A DNA stretch of 64,000 bases from Diphasiastrum complanatum (taxonomy: Eukaryota > Streptophyta > Lycopodiopsida > Lycopodiales > Lycopodiaceae), in NCBI GenBank assembly GCA_029204225.1, contig CM055106.1, forward strand, positions 21,275,285 through 21,339,284. Reading direction: 5' to 3'. Within the stretch, counting starts at the first letter, position 1; every line of letters begins with the position of its first letter. Both the position numbers and the translations under genes were made by a program. A model generated the notes under the pieces. That model had not been told where the DNA came from and did not search any database. It was given only the letters and a program-made list of their open reading frames with translations. Below, piece by piece: positions 47,505-58,552 of the stretch.

Positions 47505-50346
47505 CTGCATCTTTTTAAATGTAAACCCGACTATCTTTTGGCCGGGGTGTTACCAAACCTTTACCTTTACTTGGATTTTATGGCTAACTTAGGTCTGTTT
47601 TCATGTTCTAGTCCTCAAGATGGTTTCATGACGCAATTGCACTTGGTTATGGGGATCCCCTTGCTCCTCCTAACCCTTTTATTCAAACTGTCATTTGTTG
47701 CATGAAGAAAGCTATTAAAGTTCACAATCTTATTATTTCTATTGATAGAGCTACCTGTGATGCTGCTGGTCCGGATGATAGAATCTTTTGCCTCGTGGAT
47801 CTTATGACTACCATTGATTGGATCAAGATTTACATGATTTTACTAGAAAAAAAGACACCTTGAACATTGTTTAGAGTACTTTTATAGACCTCCCTAACTA
47901 TGTTGATCACATTGTTGAGATTTTGCAATTCTCATATTCGGAAGATATTTACCTGTTTGGATAAAGAAAATAGTGCTTTGACTACTGATATCTCTACCCT
48001 CACTGCCGCTAGAGACGTTGTTAAAGCCCACCTTGCTTTTGTTTACATTAGACAACACATGATTGATGCCGTCATAGAACTCATCAATGACCCTACTGCC
48101 AAGCTTCTAGCGACACCTTGGTGATGCCGAGAACATCCGCGAAATTGAACGCCTTTTGAAATAGCCCAATTTTTTACCTTGCAAGACAAATACTTCCAGA
48201 ATACAAGCAAGAGATCAGGGTCCCTCAATCTGAATAATCCAAGCTCGGTCATGTCAGTCAGCGGGCCGGACAAAGCAGTAGCAGAAAAGAAGATCATCCC
48301 ATTAGAAAACTGAATTTTTACCGAGACTAATCTGTGTGCAGAGACAAAGAGAAGATTTTTTTTACATTACGTTATTACAATAGATGCTTTGAGAGTATAA
48401 ATGTCAAACAACTTTATTTCGAGACTTTATTTCAAATTTTCGGTTTTATTGATGAGACCTTTGAGCAAATTGTTTTTGGTTGGACTTATTTTCCGCATTT
48501 GAAACATGAATGGTATAAGCCCTTTCAAATCTTTTGTGAGTTCGATGTTAATGATATTCCACCTTGTATTTGTTCTAATACTAAACGCTTTAAAGATTCT
48601 ATTTTTGAAAGTTTTGGACATGTGATTTCCATGGATACTTGAATTATTAGCAACAGGTTTTTAAAGAACGACTTGAATGAAGGACTTAATCATATCTCTG
48701 TACGCCAATCAAATATCAATGAGGTCGCCACTGAATTATATCAAGGATGGTTTAAACTGGCTAAAATGTTACCCGTATATCAGGACATTGATCATGATAC
48801 GATTGTTGAACATGCCCGTATTTGCAAACACGATAAGAGCTTAACTGGAAACAAGCTAAGGAATGCCATTGATGAGCATGATTGGATCACTACCAACTTA
48901 TATGTGAATGGTGTGGACAAGGCCGAACATAATCCTTGTTTTATGTGCATCTACTTTGTTACAAACTTGGCATTACAAAGGTTGTCTAGTCCAGATTTTG
49001 CCCCTTTTCCAGATGAAAATAACAATAAATAATGCCATGAATGTTGTTAAGCATACCTTTGCTAACAAGATATCAGAATACCTAAAAGGGAAAGAAGAGT
49101 TACCTTTTTTTAATATGTATCTTTAATGCGCACAAATTTTTTTTCAGATGGATCACCAATGCACATGATTGCTACTTTTCTAAGGTGGCCACATTTCTTA
49201 CAAGAGCTCTTGGTATTCTGACTCCACTCCTCATGGAGGGTGCAGACCTTAAGGCAAATACATGCCGGAGTATCCTAAATGCGGATACCAACCTATTTTG
49301 GCAATGTAACTCATCCACTGAATTCTACCTTAATGTGCCAAGCAAAATCACCTCTATGTGGTCTACTAACATTTCTAAGTGTTATGAAAATATCCCACTC
49401 AATGGCCCAGACGGGTTAAAAGCCGTAATACATAAGATGATTATTTATGCATTCAAATATTGTAAGAATGAAAGTCTTGCTTATAAATGGAAACCTAATG
49501 CGGGAGAATATAGATGGAAATGGCTAAGCAAACCAGCTAAGAAGTGGACTTGCATTGACAAGATACAACTCTGCCAATGGAACGATATATTGATTTTTAA
49601 CTGCATTGTGAGATTGGGTAACAAGACTTGGAGGCAGGTTTGTGGATTTCCCATGGGCTTTGCCTGCTCTCTTACCTGGTGTAACTGGTATTTGTTGTTC
49701 TATGAATTGCACTTTGTGAAGAGACTTGCCAGACTCGGTAAGATGGATTATTTGCGTGCTTATAAAAATACCTTTCGGTATATAGACGATGTATGTTTTA
49801 TTAACAATCCAGATGCACTGCTATTTCTAGATAAAGAACAACCTCGTATCAGTGATAATGCTACATGGATTTATCCTTTGGAATACTTAACCATCAAGAG
49901 TGATGATGCTACAATATTGTTAATTTCTTAAACATTGCTACTACCTTTGATCCTGAGTTCGGGAGTTTTCATATGAAAAAGTTTGATAGAAGAAAGGAGC
50001 TCCCCTTTCCATGCTTCCAGTTCATACACCTGGCATCCAATAGACCGGTTTTTAACTCATATAAAGTAATCATCTCACAGATTAGTGCTGCTATGTATTG
50101 TTGTAGCAATCAAGGTGCTTTTGTAAATGATGGCTTTTCAAAGGAATGGCTTTATGAAAGGAAAACTGTACGAGATTACCAATAATATCTTCAAACACAA
50201 TGTGTTTCCTGGACTTATGTTTAAATTATTGGAAAACGCTGATTTTCTCTTGGTGGCCAGTTAGCATTGTTAGCACTCCATCTCAGGGGTGCTAACTGGT
50301 GGCCCCCTGAGATACCTTGCTAATTGCGGGACGGTTGGTGGTTCTC

Positions 50347-50386
<40 letters not shown>
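47505..50386 (+). pseudogene. Penelope-like element, nearly full length
   Basis: N-terminal pieces in mixed frames: DDRIFCLVDLMTTIDWIKIY and CLDKENSALTTDISTLTAA. From 48334: PPCICSNTKRF, FGHVISMDT, RFLKNDLNEGLNHISVRQSN, NPCFMCIYFVTNLALQRLSS. The RT core in 49185-49931 has KKWTCIDKIQLC, VCGFPMGFACSLTWCNWYLL and FRYIDDVCFIN (catalytic YIDD kept). The 3' part has KKFDRRKELPFPCFQF and SAAMYCCSNQGAF. The 3' UTR contains two overlapping inverted repeats (50266-50316) and ends GTTGGTGGTTCTCTC with a (CTGT)n(CT)n tail. This matches the PLE family; I suspect the green-lineage (Chlamys-type) branch. No GIY-YIG endonuclease was recognised. Several frameshifts. Confidence 0.8.
50340..50386. repeat. (CTGT)n(CT)n tail of the PLE
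   Basis: About seven CTGT units and a short CT run end the element. The minus-strand PLE ends at the same place in a pure (CT)n. Confidence 0.9.
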
Positions 50387-51384
50387 ATGGACTCTCCTTC
50401 ATGTTTATTTAGTTTTATACGTTCTTCGAGCAGTCTTGGAAAGGTTTCCCCCTTTGGTACTAAACCAATTTTATTGCCTTTACTTTGCTACACTAAGTTA
50501 GAGGGGCCTCTTTTAAAATTTAACAATTACTTGTTGGCCAAGTTCTCTTTGAACGACTAAGATGGATGCACTTGATAGGATTTCAATCTAACGGTGGGCA
50601 TTATCAAATGCTTGGTGCAGTGAAGTGAAATATGGTTTCTATAAGGAGGGTGATGTATCCTAAAACTCACTCGTCCTTTCTATGTTCTTTCTGTCTCTCT
50701 ACTGCGACCTATTTTTGGCTTGGAGATTGCTAAGTGGAGACTTGTGAATACATGAAAGCAGCTTGCTAGGATTCTTTATATGAGTAGCTCACATATGTGA
50801 TGGTAATATTTGATTGGGATAGAAGCTGAGCTTCTAAAGAAAAATTTGAGGTGTCTACTGTTGGCCGCTGTCCCGACATCTCTCTCGATCGATTTTCGAG
50901 GTATGCTACTCAAATGAATGCCATTTTTCATGCTAATGGACAGCGACTGTCTATAGGGATGTAAATCACACTTTTTCAAGCATAATTGCACATAGTTCTG
51001 AGTAGTCTATGTATGTATATGGGCGCTCTACCAAAAAGGTAGATTGCCGCCCACCAGTGGTGCGATGGACTGTCTTTTGAATACACCTTTGTGTTTGTTA
51101 AATGTTGCTTGAGGCATGCTATGATGAGCAGAATCGCATCCTCTCATATGATGGTTATATTTCAACACATGTAGAATGCTTGAGTAAGCAGAATTATGAT
51201 CTTTGAAGATGGCGCATCTGCAGCTATGCAGATGGCCGCCCATTATGCTTATGGTTTGCTTCATAATAACGATAACGTATGCTAAAAGATGGCGCTTGAC
51301 CTTATTGCTCTTATAGACGGTTTTTTACATACTGTTTTGGATGTTCTTGGGGCTAGTATGGCAGGGATCTGCCTTGGTACCCTA
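50387..51384. other. No recognisable gene
   Basis: Unique; GATGGCGC and ATGGCCGCCC words recur near 51020-51290 (GGGCGCTCTACC, AGATTGCCGCCCA, AGATGGCGCATC, AGATGGCCGCCCA, AGATGGCGCTTG), perhaps the 5' part of retroposon X. Confidence 0.35.
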
Positions 51385-51860
51385 CACCGATGCTAGAGCC
51401 AGGTCTCTTTGTACATTGTGAAATGTGGTATAGCTTCTTATGTTTACGAAATGCTAATGTGAACCTAATACATTCGCCCTTATAGTGATCAGTTGGCATT
51501 TGCCGTGATACGGTTTTGTGTTTAGGGTAGAATGTATTGCTAATAATGAATGTCATGGTAGGGAAGATTGGACGTATGATATGTATTTGCAGTTGAGCTG
51601 ATAAAGTAGTGAATTTCGGACATGGATAACAACTGATGCTCAGCTATGACACCTGTCTTCCCCACTGTACTAACTCGTGCGGTTTTGTGCTGTGGGATGG
51701 TGGCAGGTAACAGCTGAGTATCCTAAAATTTTCTTCGCTTTATGGCACGTTGTACTGTAAGACTTTATACAACTTTGTTTTTACCTGTTATGCTATAAAA
51801 TGAAAGGGTTCAAAGGGTTTGGTCTTGACTTGTTAAGAGGGACTATGTGAAATCTTTTTA
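51385..51860 (+). mobile_element. Hairpin-tailed retroposon X, copy 2
   Basis: Direct repeat of 47035-47500. The hairpin TCTTGAC-TT-GTTAAGA (51823-51838) has one changed base; GACTATGTGAAATC follows with a T-rich tail rather than CT. Confidence 0.75.
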
Positions 51861-51884
51861 CTCTTAAACATTCTAATCGCCATC

Positions 51885-52100
51885 TTTCTCTGTGCGGATG
51901 ATGTGGTATTAGTCTTTCATACCAGAGAGGGATTACAGAGATAGTTGGATTGCTTACAGATGGTGGGGTTTAGGGGTGAATCTCTTGAAGACCAAAATCA
52001 TGGTCTTCAATACCTCTCGTGCTACCCGCCCTGTCATGAGAGCACGCAGTTTTCATCCTCCTAGACGACGTCAACGACGTTCCATATTACCTCCTGCTAC
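51885..52100 (+). pseudogene. LINE reverse transcriptase scrap
   Basis: In mixed frames: FLCADDVVLVFHTREGLQ (the RT ADD motif with Tyr changed to Cys), then GLGVNLLKTKIMVFNTS, matching the RT of the LINEs at 4 and 26 kb. About 70 codons, starting shortly after retroposon X ends. Confidence 0.75.
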
Positions 52101-53333
52101 AGCTTGTATCACATCCTTTTTCAGCAATAGTGCTAGATGATATGATTCTATTCCTAGCAGTTATCCTCCCACCTATGGACAATTTGTAGTTTACAGTTAT
52201 GTTGCTCATCTTTTATGCATAGTTTTTTCTAGGAGACCTTTATATACACTCCCATGGTTCCGACATACTTGACATGTACTCTTATACCATCACACAATCC
52301 TCTTAGATCTCTCTTGCCATCCCACCCCTTGCGTCTCTTCTCCCCTCCTGTCCCTTCCTTACACTGTCCTCTCTCCCATTTCTACTCCGCTTCCTCCTCT
52401 CTCGCTGCTGCTTCTTCCGGCCTTCACCCCTCCATACTGTATGGCCCTCTTCATTTGAGGTTCATTTTACCAGGATTCTGTGTAATCCTACGAAGGAAAG
52501 GCATGCTGTTTTCACAGCCTTCCGTTTTGAAAGGTTGGCCTTCCCACTTGACTGTTGTACACATATTGGGTATTAACATAGTTCTTGATTGCTGCTGGAA
52601 CAACAGAATGTGAAAATTTGGATTTGAGGTTATTAGTTGTTGGAAGTGTGCGTGAGACGGCTTATAGTTTCTGGAGGCTGGCATTTTATCTTTCATGATT
52701 GCCGCATTTCATTTCCATTTTTGTAAAGTTTTTCATAGCTAGGTTAAACTAAGGTGAGTGTCATGGAGATTACTTACGTATCGGAATCTAATTTTTTCTA
52801 GGGCAAATGTATCAGGAAGATAAATTATTTATTTTTTCAAATCTAGACTTTTCTCCTGGAACAATGCACCAAACTTTTCCTTTTGTATTCCTTCAGTGGT
52901 ATGATGTGCCCAAAGTTCAAAGTACTTTTCCTCATTTTCTGTAACGTTTTGAGTGTGGCTTTAAGTTTTTTAAACTTTAGACAACAATTTGATTGAACCT
53001 CCTTATTTCTACTTACAAAACTGCTGAAGGACATCCATGTAAGGCAGGAAGGTATAGTTCCCTTAGTGCTGGCAACCTTGTTTACTGCCTTCGCTAATAT
53101 CAGACCTTCTACGCCTGCCAATTCCAGCCTCCTCTTGCCAGCATTCATCTCAAAGCTCAAAAAGTCTTTTTCGCTTGTAGATGGCCCGTTTGGTGGTTTC
53201 TTTTCCTTGAAGCTTTTATCATGTGAACTCCATAATCTTGAGAGTATGGATATAGTTAAGATCTTGAATCTATAAGCAAATCCTGGGAATCGATTATAAT
53301 TTTACCTGAAGAAATTATTCTTTGTTATATCAG
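52101..53333. other. Intronic; one exon-like stretch on the minus strand
   Basis: On the minus strand about 53210-53000 reads KKPPNGPSTSEKDFLSFEM, GKRRLELAGVEGLILAKAVN and ends at GTAAGT, a perfect splice donor. I do not recognise the protein; it could be chance. Otherwise no features. Confidence 0.25.
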
Positions 53334-54527
53334 CTTGCCAAAAGAGAGGAAAAAGGGGTCCACTGGTCTTTTCCGGAGCTATACACTTTCTCCAGAGCTC
53401 CAGGCACTAGTTGGTGAAGAGGAATTGTCAAGGGTTGAGGTAGTTATTCATGAAAGGAGTACTGACTGTGAAATGTGACTACTTTTTCTTATAATCTCAC
53501 CACCTCTTGTTGAGATTGTCTTCTTGCTCAAGTGACTGTTGAAATGTGCCTTTGGAACTTACATCAAATTCTAATTTTTTTTTTTGCTGAATTGTGACAG
53601 GTTTCAAAACGTTTGTGGGACTACATTAAGAAGAATAATCTTCAAGATCCTGATGACAAACGGAATATATTCTGCAATGAAGTACTGCGTTCACTGTTTG
53701 GAACAGATGTAACAGACATGTTTCAGATGAACAAGCTACTGAGCAAGCATATTGGGACTCCTGAGAAATCTTCAGGTGGTTTTATCTATTGCACGAGTCT
53801 AGCTATGCTGTTACAAATGTTGCTCTGCTACTTTTTGATTATTTATTCTATCCTCTCTACCTTTTGGGTATGATACCAATCTGATCATTCACAAGTCAAC
53901 ATCTCTGCAGTGGCAAAAGAGATAAAAGTATCGGGGGTTGTCAAGTCCTCAGGATTGCTTAGACCTCAGCCCATCTCAAAGGAGCTCCAGGCATTTTTGG
54001 GAGTAACTGAAACCGAATTTGTACGCCCAAATGCTGTAAAACTAATTTGGAAATATATCAAAGAGAACAACCTGCAGGTGAACTACTAGCTCACTCATAG
54101 CCAAGTCTTGATGATCTAACTAGATTCTTCAGATAGAGTGTATGGTTGGGATTGATTTTGACGAGTAAAACTGTTTCGAACTTTTGATTTGTATTTGAAA
54201 TCTAGAGAGCGGTGCACTGGTACAGTAATAGCTTGAACACTTTACTTCTGGGGCCAGGGTGGTGCTACTAGAAACCTTAAAAGTGTTTGTGACTATACGC
54301 AGTACCTGAAAATTGACCAGAAGTCTGTTAATGCTTCACGTGTATTTCATTTGCAATTTTGGACATTCAAAGATTTTGCTGATTGTGCTTTAAATGCTGT
54401 GCAGGATCCAGCAAACAAAAGGAACATAATCTGTGATAAGAATTTGCATGAATTGTTTCAGTGTGAAAGCTTTCAAGGATTTCATATTTCAAAGCTTTTG
54501 GTCCCTCATTTCCCAAAAAGGCTTTAG
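53334..54527 (+). CDS. Double SWIB/MDM2-domain protein, four 3' exons
   Basis: Exons: 53334-53439, 53601-53775, 53911-54077, 54405-54527 (TAG), all with GT donors and AG acceptors and in-frame joins. With the candidate first exon the protein is 260 residues. SWIB domain 1 (about 86-157) has LSPELQALVGEEELSR, KRLWDYIKKNNLQDPDDKR, FQMNKLLSKHI. SWIB domain 2 (about 181-256) has ISKELQAFLGVTE, AVKLIWKYIKENNLQDPANK, FHISKLLVPHF. SWIB domains are known from BAF60/SWI-SNF subunits and, in plants, also from small plastid proteins and DEK/SWIB nuclear proteins. A basic linker KERKKGSTG precedes domain 1. Domain 1 has Asn in place of Asp in the usual CD..LR word (FCNEVLRS). No DEK domain was found. The only intact host coding sequence here. 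Confidence 0.9.
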
Positions 54528-55150
54528 GTGTACTTTCATTGAGTAGCCTCAATTTTGTTGTCAGGAGCGACTTCTCAAGATGTAATTGGTTAAGAAATCC
54601 AACATGCCAGAGATTATAAAAGTTTTAAAGGTTATGTATAGTGTTCGATTGGAAAAGGAGGACAAAAGGTATGAGTATGGTGCCCATGTAATTAGTTATT
54701 CAATACTCGCAGTTTTTCCGGCAACTTTTTGCTTTCTCAAAATAATGCCAGTTGTTGTAAGATCTGAATGACTGTTGCATCAAACTAGTGGAACAGAAAG
54801 CTTTCATTTGCTTCGTTGTGCCAGTTAGAATAGCACTGAAGGATTTGCAACTTTCATTCCCTTTGTGCAATCCTTTTTTGGGGTTGGCATCTTGTTTTTT
54901 TAATGGAACACCTATGGTGATTGCTGCACTATGGCCTGTGCCGGAGTTAAAGCTACTTAGTAGTTTGTACATCAATGCCTTTTGTGCATCATGATGTGCG
55001 TTAGGAAGCCGTAAAAAATGTAAGCAGTCTATCACCTCTATTTTGTTCATGAGCATGTAATTCAAGACATTTTTCAATATGACAACTGAGTGCACTATGT
55101 ATAGTATTGAGCAGATGATCTCTTCATTAATGAGTTTCAATTTCGCAGAT
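54528..55150. other. 3' flank of the SWIB gene
   Basis: Probably 3' UTR and downstream DNA. A minus-strand ORF of 184 codons (55254-54700) shows no recognised motif and includes copia-flank DNA; I do not consider it a gene. The word GGAAGCCGTAAAAAAT at 55004-55019 recurs at 58498-58513. Confidence 0.4.
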
Positions 55151-55329
55151 GGCTTATTTGAGCAACTCATGTGATTTGCAGTATTTTGGACCTTCCAGAT
55201 CATATTGCTGCATTTCGGCCTTGGAAATTTCGTGGAGTGCTTGCTCATTTCCATAAAATGGCAAAATGAGAGAAATTTTGTTGGAACTTTGCATAGATCT
55301 TGGAATCAATCCAAGGTTGGATCTAAGCG

Positions 55330-56808
55330 TGATTGAAAAACTCTTGTTCAATGGCTTGGTGAGAAGATCTGCAATGCATGAAGATGATCCACTATGCTCC
55401 AAGTTGATCTTTTCTCCAATAAGCTTTCCCTTACAAAATGATGTGCAACTTCAATATGTTTGCTCCTTGCATGAAAGATAGGATTGTTGGTAAGGGCTTG
55501 GGCCGAGATGTTGTCACATTTGATCAAGGGTAGATCTTGCTCTTTGGTACATTTGAGCTCCAATAATAATTTTTTGATCCTTGTAGTAAGTTCCTTATAC
55601 TCGGCCTCACATGATGATAAAGAAATAGTATCTTGCTTTTTGAAAAACCAAGATATAAGATTTTCTTCAAGAAATATGGTGTAAGCACTTGTGGATTTTC
55701 GATCCACTTGTCACTAGCAATATCCGAGTCCGAGTAGCCAATAATAGATAGATATTCACTTTTGTAGAGCAATCCATAATCATGAGTTGAAGATATATAC
55801 CTCAAGACTTTCTTGGCCGATTTCCAATGATAGATCTTGGGATCTTGCATGGATTGGCTTAGCTTGTGCACACAATAGCTCAAATCGGGCCTAGTGATGG
55901 TCAACCAAATCAAGGAGCCAATAAGACTCCCAAAAAGGGTGATGCCCTTTAAGGATCTTTCATCTCCCTTATAAGGATCTTTTACAATATGCTCCATAGG
56001 TGTGTCTATGCTCTTACAATTCTCCATAGAAAACTTTTTCAACATTGATAGAGCATATCTAGATTGACTTATAAAAGCATAATCTTGACAAAGATCAATA
56101 TCTAGGCCTAGAATGTAGTGTAGCTCTCCTAGATCTTGCATTTTGAACTCATTACCAAGTGCACTTTTAGTCTCTTCTACTAACTTTGTGTAGCTTCCAC
56201 ATAGGATGATGTCATCTACATAAATGATTAGAATGACCAGATCATTGGCAACAAACTTTAAGTACATGAAAGGATCATAGTCACTTGGGATAAATCCAAG
56301 TGAGATGAGAAATGAATTGAGTATCGCATACTATGAGCTTGCTTAAGCCCATATAGACTTTTGATTAGTAGGCAAACTTTGGATTTTTCATCATGCTTGA
56401 TGAAGCCTTGTGGTTGCTCCATATAAATGTTCTCATCAAGGTATCCATTAAGAAAAGCATTGGACACATCCAATTGGGATCCACAAGCTTCCAAGTATTG
56501 TTGATAATCAAAGCATTATACTCTTGCTTCATAGCTTCATACCACTCCTTTGAATGAAGTGCTTCTTGGACGCTTCTTGGCTCTTCAAAAGAGATAAAAA
56601 ATGCATAATTGGTAGATTCAACATCCAATTGCGTGTCTTTATCAATGTAAGAGAGCCTCTTAGGCTCGGATCTCTCTCTCAATGATCTTCTTGGTGATAA
56701 GACATGAGGATGCTCTTCCTCAAACCTCGATCCCATCACTTCTTGATTGTCATCAATAGAGATAATAGAATGTGCATCACGAGATGTCTTGATTTCGGCC
56801 CCGTCCAA
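55330..56808 (-). pseudogene. Copia reverse transcriptase and RNase H
   Basis: RT: FEEPRSVQEALHSKEWYEAM and NNTWKLVD, then a jump with about 60 residues missing to [27 protein letters not shown] and [12 protein letters not shown]. After a frameshift: LVILIIYVDDIILCG (catalytic YVDD intact), QDLGELHYILGLDI and RPDLSYCVHKLSQSM. RNase H: YKELTTRIKKLLLELK, IKCDNISAQALTNNP, RSKHIEVAHHFVRE. Internal deletion plus frameshifts make it inactive. Confidence 0.88.
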
Positions 56809-57480
56809 GGTAGATTTTTGGTCTTCATGAAAAGTGACATCTCTAGTTTTAATAATTTTAGAAGTAGAGAGTATGTAGACTCCATATGCTTCTTGGTGGA
56901 TGGATATCCCACCGTAACTCCTTTGCTTGAGCTTGGATCATCTTTCTTTCTTGTCTCCAAAGGAATATGAGCAAAGCAAATACATCCAAAGATTCTAAGG
57001 TGATCAACCTTAGGCTTCTTCTTGAATAACAGATCATAAGGTGTCTTTTCTCCAAGAGCAAGATGAGAGAGTCTATTGCAAAGACAAGTGACACAATTGA
57101 TGCCCTCTCCCCAAAAATCCTTAGGCAAGGATGTGTCAATTCTCAAAGCTTTGGCACACTCACATAGGGATCTATTCTTCCTCTTGACCACCCCATTTTG
57201 GGAAGGGGAATAGGCATAAGAGAACTCTCTTTTGATTCCTTTTTGCTCACAAAAGTCATGAAACCTGTTGGAGATGTACTGTCCGCCACCATCACATCTT
57301 AAAGCTTTGATCTTCAAAGAGAATTGCTTCACAACATAAACTTTGAGCTTGCGGAAATAATTAAACATCATGGATTTTGAAGATAGAAGATACAACCATG
57401 TAAATCTTGTGTAGTCAAAGGTGACAAAACAAGTGGCTCCTCCCTTGCTTTTGCATGATTATTCCAATTTTGCATTCACA
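56736..57480 (-). pseudogene. Copia integrase
   Basis: From 57395: KIKALRCDGGGQYISNRFHD, QKGIKREFSYAYSPSQNGVV followed by KRKNRSL, where the catalytic Glu of the usual VERKN is Lys. SLPKDFWGEGINCVTCLCNR and KVDHLRIFGCICFAHIP follow. The first Asp region lies in a decayed frame above 57395 (FVTFDYTRFTWLYLL). Loss of the Glu alone would abolish activity. Confidence 0.88.
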
Positions 57481-57559
57481 ATCATTTGCAGTGTATGTAG
57501 ATCATAAGACATAAGAGATGAAAAAAAGTCTTTGGAAGCTACACATATGAGATGAAGCT

Positions 57560-58430
57560 CCAATGATCAATATACCATGTGCCATTCTTTTTGAAAGGAG
57601 AAGAAGATCAGAAGCTTGATACCATAAGAGAGCCTTCTCCATCACTTACAATTGCATCACTTTCTTTCTCATTAAAGATGTTGGCTTGCTTGAATTGGTT
57701 TTTTTTCTTGAAATAATTAGTGGCATAATGACCTTTCTTGCCACAAAAGAAGTACTTGATCTTCTTTTTTCTTCAATTTTGATGTATAAGCTTGAGAGGA
57801 ATACTTCTCCTCTCCATTTTTGTCCATGTCTTTAGCTTTCACTTTAAAGAATTGTTGGTGTTGACGTTTGCTTCTCCCTTTGTGTTTGTCTTTGACAAAT
57901 AGAGCTTTGCCATCTCCATTATGATTGAGTGATAATTTGTCATCCTCATGAGCTTGTTCTCTTGTCTTAACTCTTTCGCACATACACCTTGCAAGGCCTC
58001 TAAACTTGGTAGCTCTTCTTTGATGGCATAAGATTGGACAAGATTATCATATTCATCTCTCAAGCCATTGAGGATGACTTGAACTAGCTCACTTTGATTG
58101 ATATGATCTCCAATACATGCAAGCTCTCTTGTTGTCTTTGACTCTCATCACTCTTTTGGCAACTTTGGAAGATCTGGTTCCTTAGAGTGTCTAGGAGCCT
58201 AGAAGTATTCTTGGCCTCATAAATGGCTTTGAGTGTATCCCAAGCCTCCTTGGTCGAGGTGCAAGCACCAATTTCCCTCAAAACTTCATTAGAGCCATTC
58301 ATCTTGATATAGCGAAGAGCCATTCTAGCTCTTTTCTTGTACCTTTGGACTTCTTGAAGCACTTGAGGCTCCTCCTCAAGTCCAAGGACAATATCCATTA
58401 CATCTTGGGGGATCAAAATCGACTCCATCC
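57560..58430 (-). pseudogene. Copia gag and protease start
   Basis: 58428-58084 encodes gag: MESILIPQDVMDIVLGLEEE, ARMALRYIKMNG, STKEAWDTLKAIYEAKNTSR (UBN2-type). A frameshift leads to MRDEYDNLVQSYAIKEELPS and a Lys-rich linker. The zinc knuckle near 57740 reads YFFCGKKGHYATNYF, with the first and last Cys changed to Tyr. GASSHM near 57560 marks the protease site. Inactive. Confidence 0.82.
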
Positions 58431-58497
58431 TAACCTTTCAAATAGAGTAATTGGAGGTAGATCATCTCTCACTTGATTCCAATAGGAAGGAACCCAT

Positions 58498-58552
58498 GGA
58501 AGCCGTAAAAAATAGAGTAGATGTTTTGTAATGTCTGCTACCAACTCCAAGA
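58498..58552 (-). other. Copia leader with PBS-like site
   Basis: The minus strand reads GGAGTTGGTAGCAGACATTAC (58530-58550), near the TGGTAGCAGAGC form of the initiator-Met PBS. 58498-58513 is the repeated 16-bp word. Confidence 0.5.

Larger units (their letters stand above)
45593..53333 (+). other. Putative intron 1 (7.7 kb), filled with retroelements
   Basis: It starts GTAAAT and ends TATATCAG. Contents in order: unrecognised DNA (45593-47034), retroposon X (47035-47500), a Penelope-like element (47505-50386), unrecognised DNA (50387-51384), a second retroposon X (51385-51860), a LINE RT scrap (51885-52100) and unrecognised DNA (52101-53333). All recognised insertions are in the sense orientation. 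If exon 1 is wrong this is simply upstream DNA. Confidence 0.45.
55151..58497 (-). mobile_element. Ty1/copia element internal region, minus strand
   Basis: Gag, integrase, RT and RNase H are in order from 58430 down to about 55330, ending with DLLTKPLNKSF and LRSNLGLI. A PBS and LTR-like DNA lie to the right (58535 on). No 3' LTR is recognisable on the left, where the copia reading stops near 55260. A 16-bp direct repeat flanks the internal region (55004-55019, 58498-58513). Confidence 0.8.

Noticed and set aside
47035-51860. Direct repeats at 47035 and 51385 as LTRs of one element
   Set aside because: The second copy lies 1 kb beyond the PLE end, neither has TG...CA ends, PBS or PPT, and a third copy stands alone at 35.5 kb.
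54700-55254. 184-codon minus-strand ORF
   Set aside because: Overlaps the end of copia RNase H and the SWIB 3' flank, with no recognisable domain.
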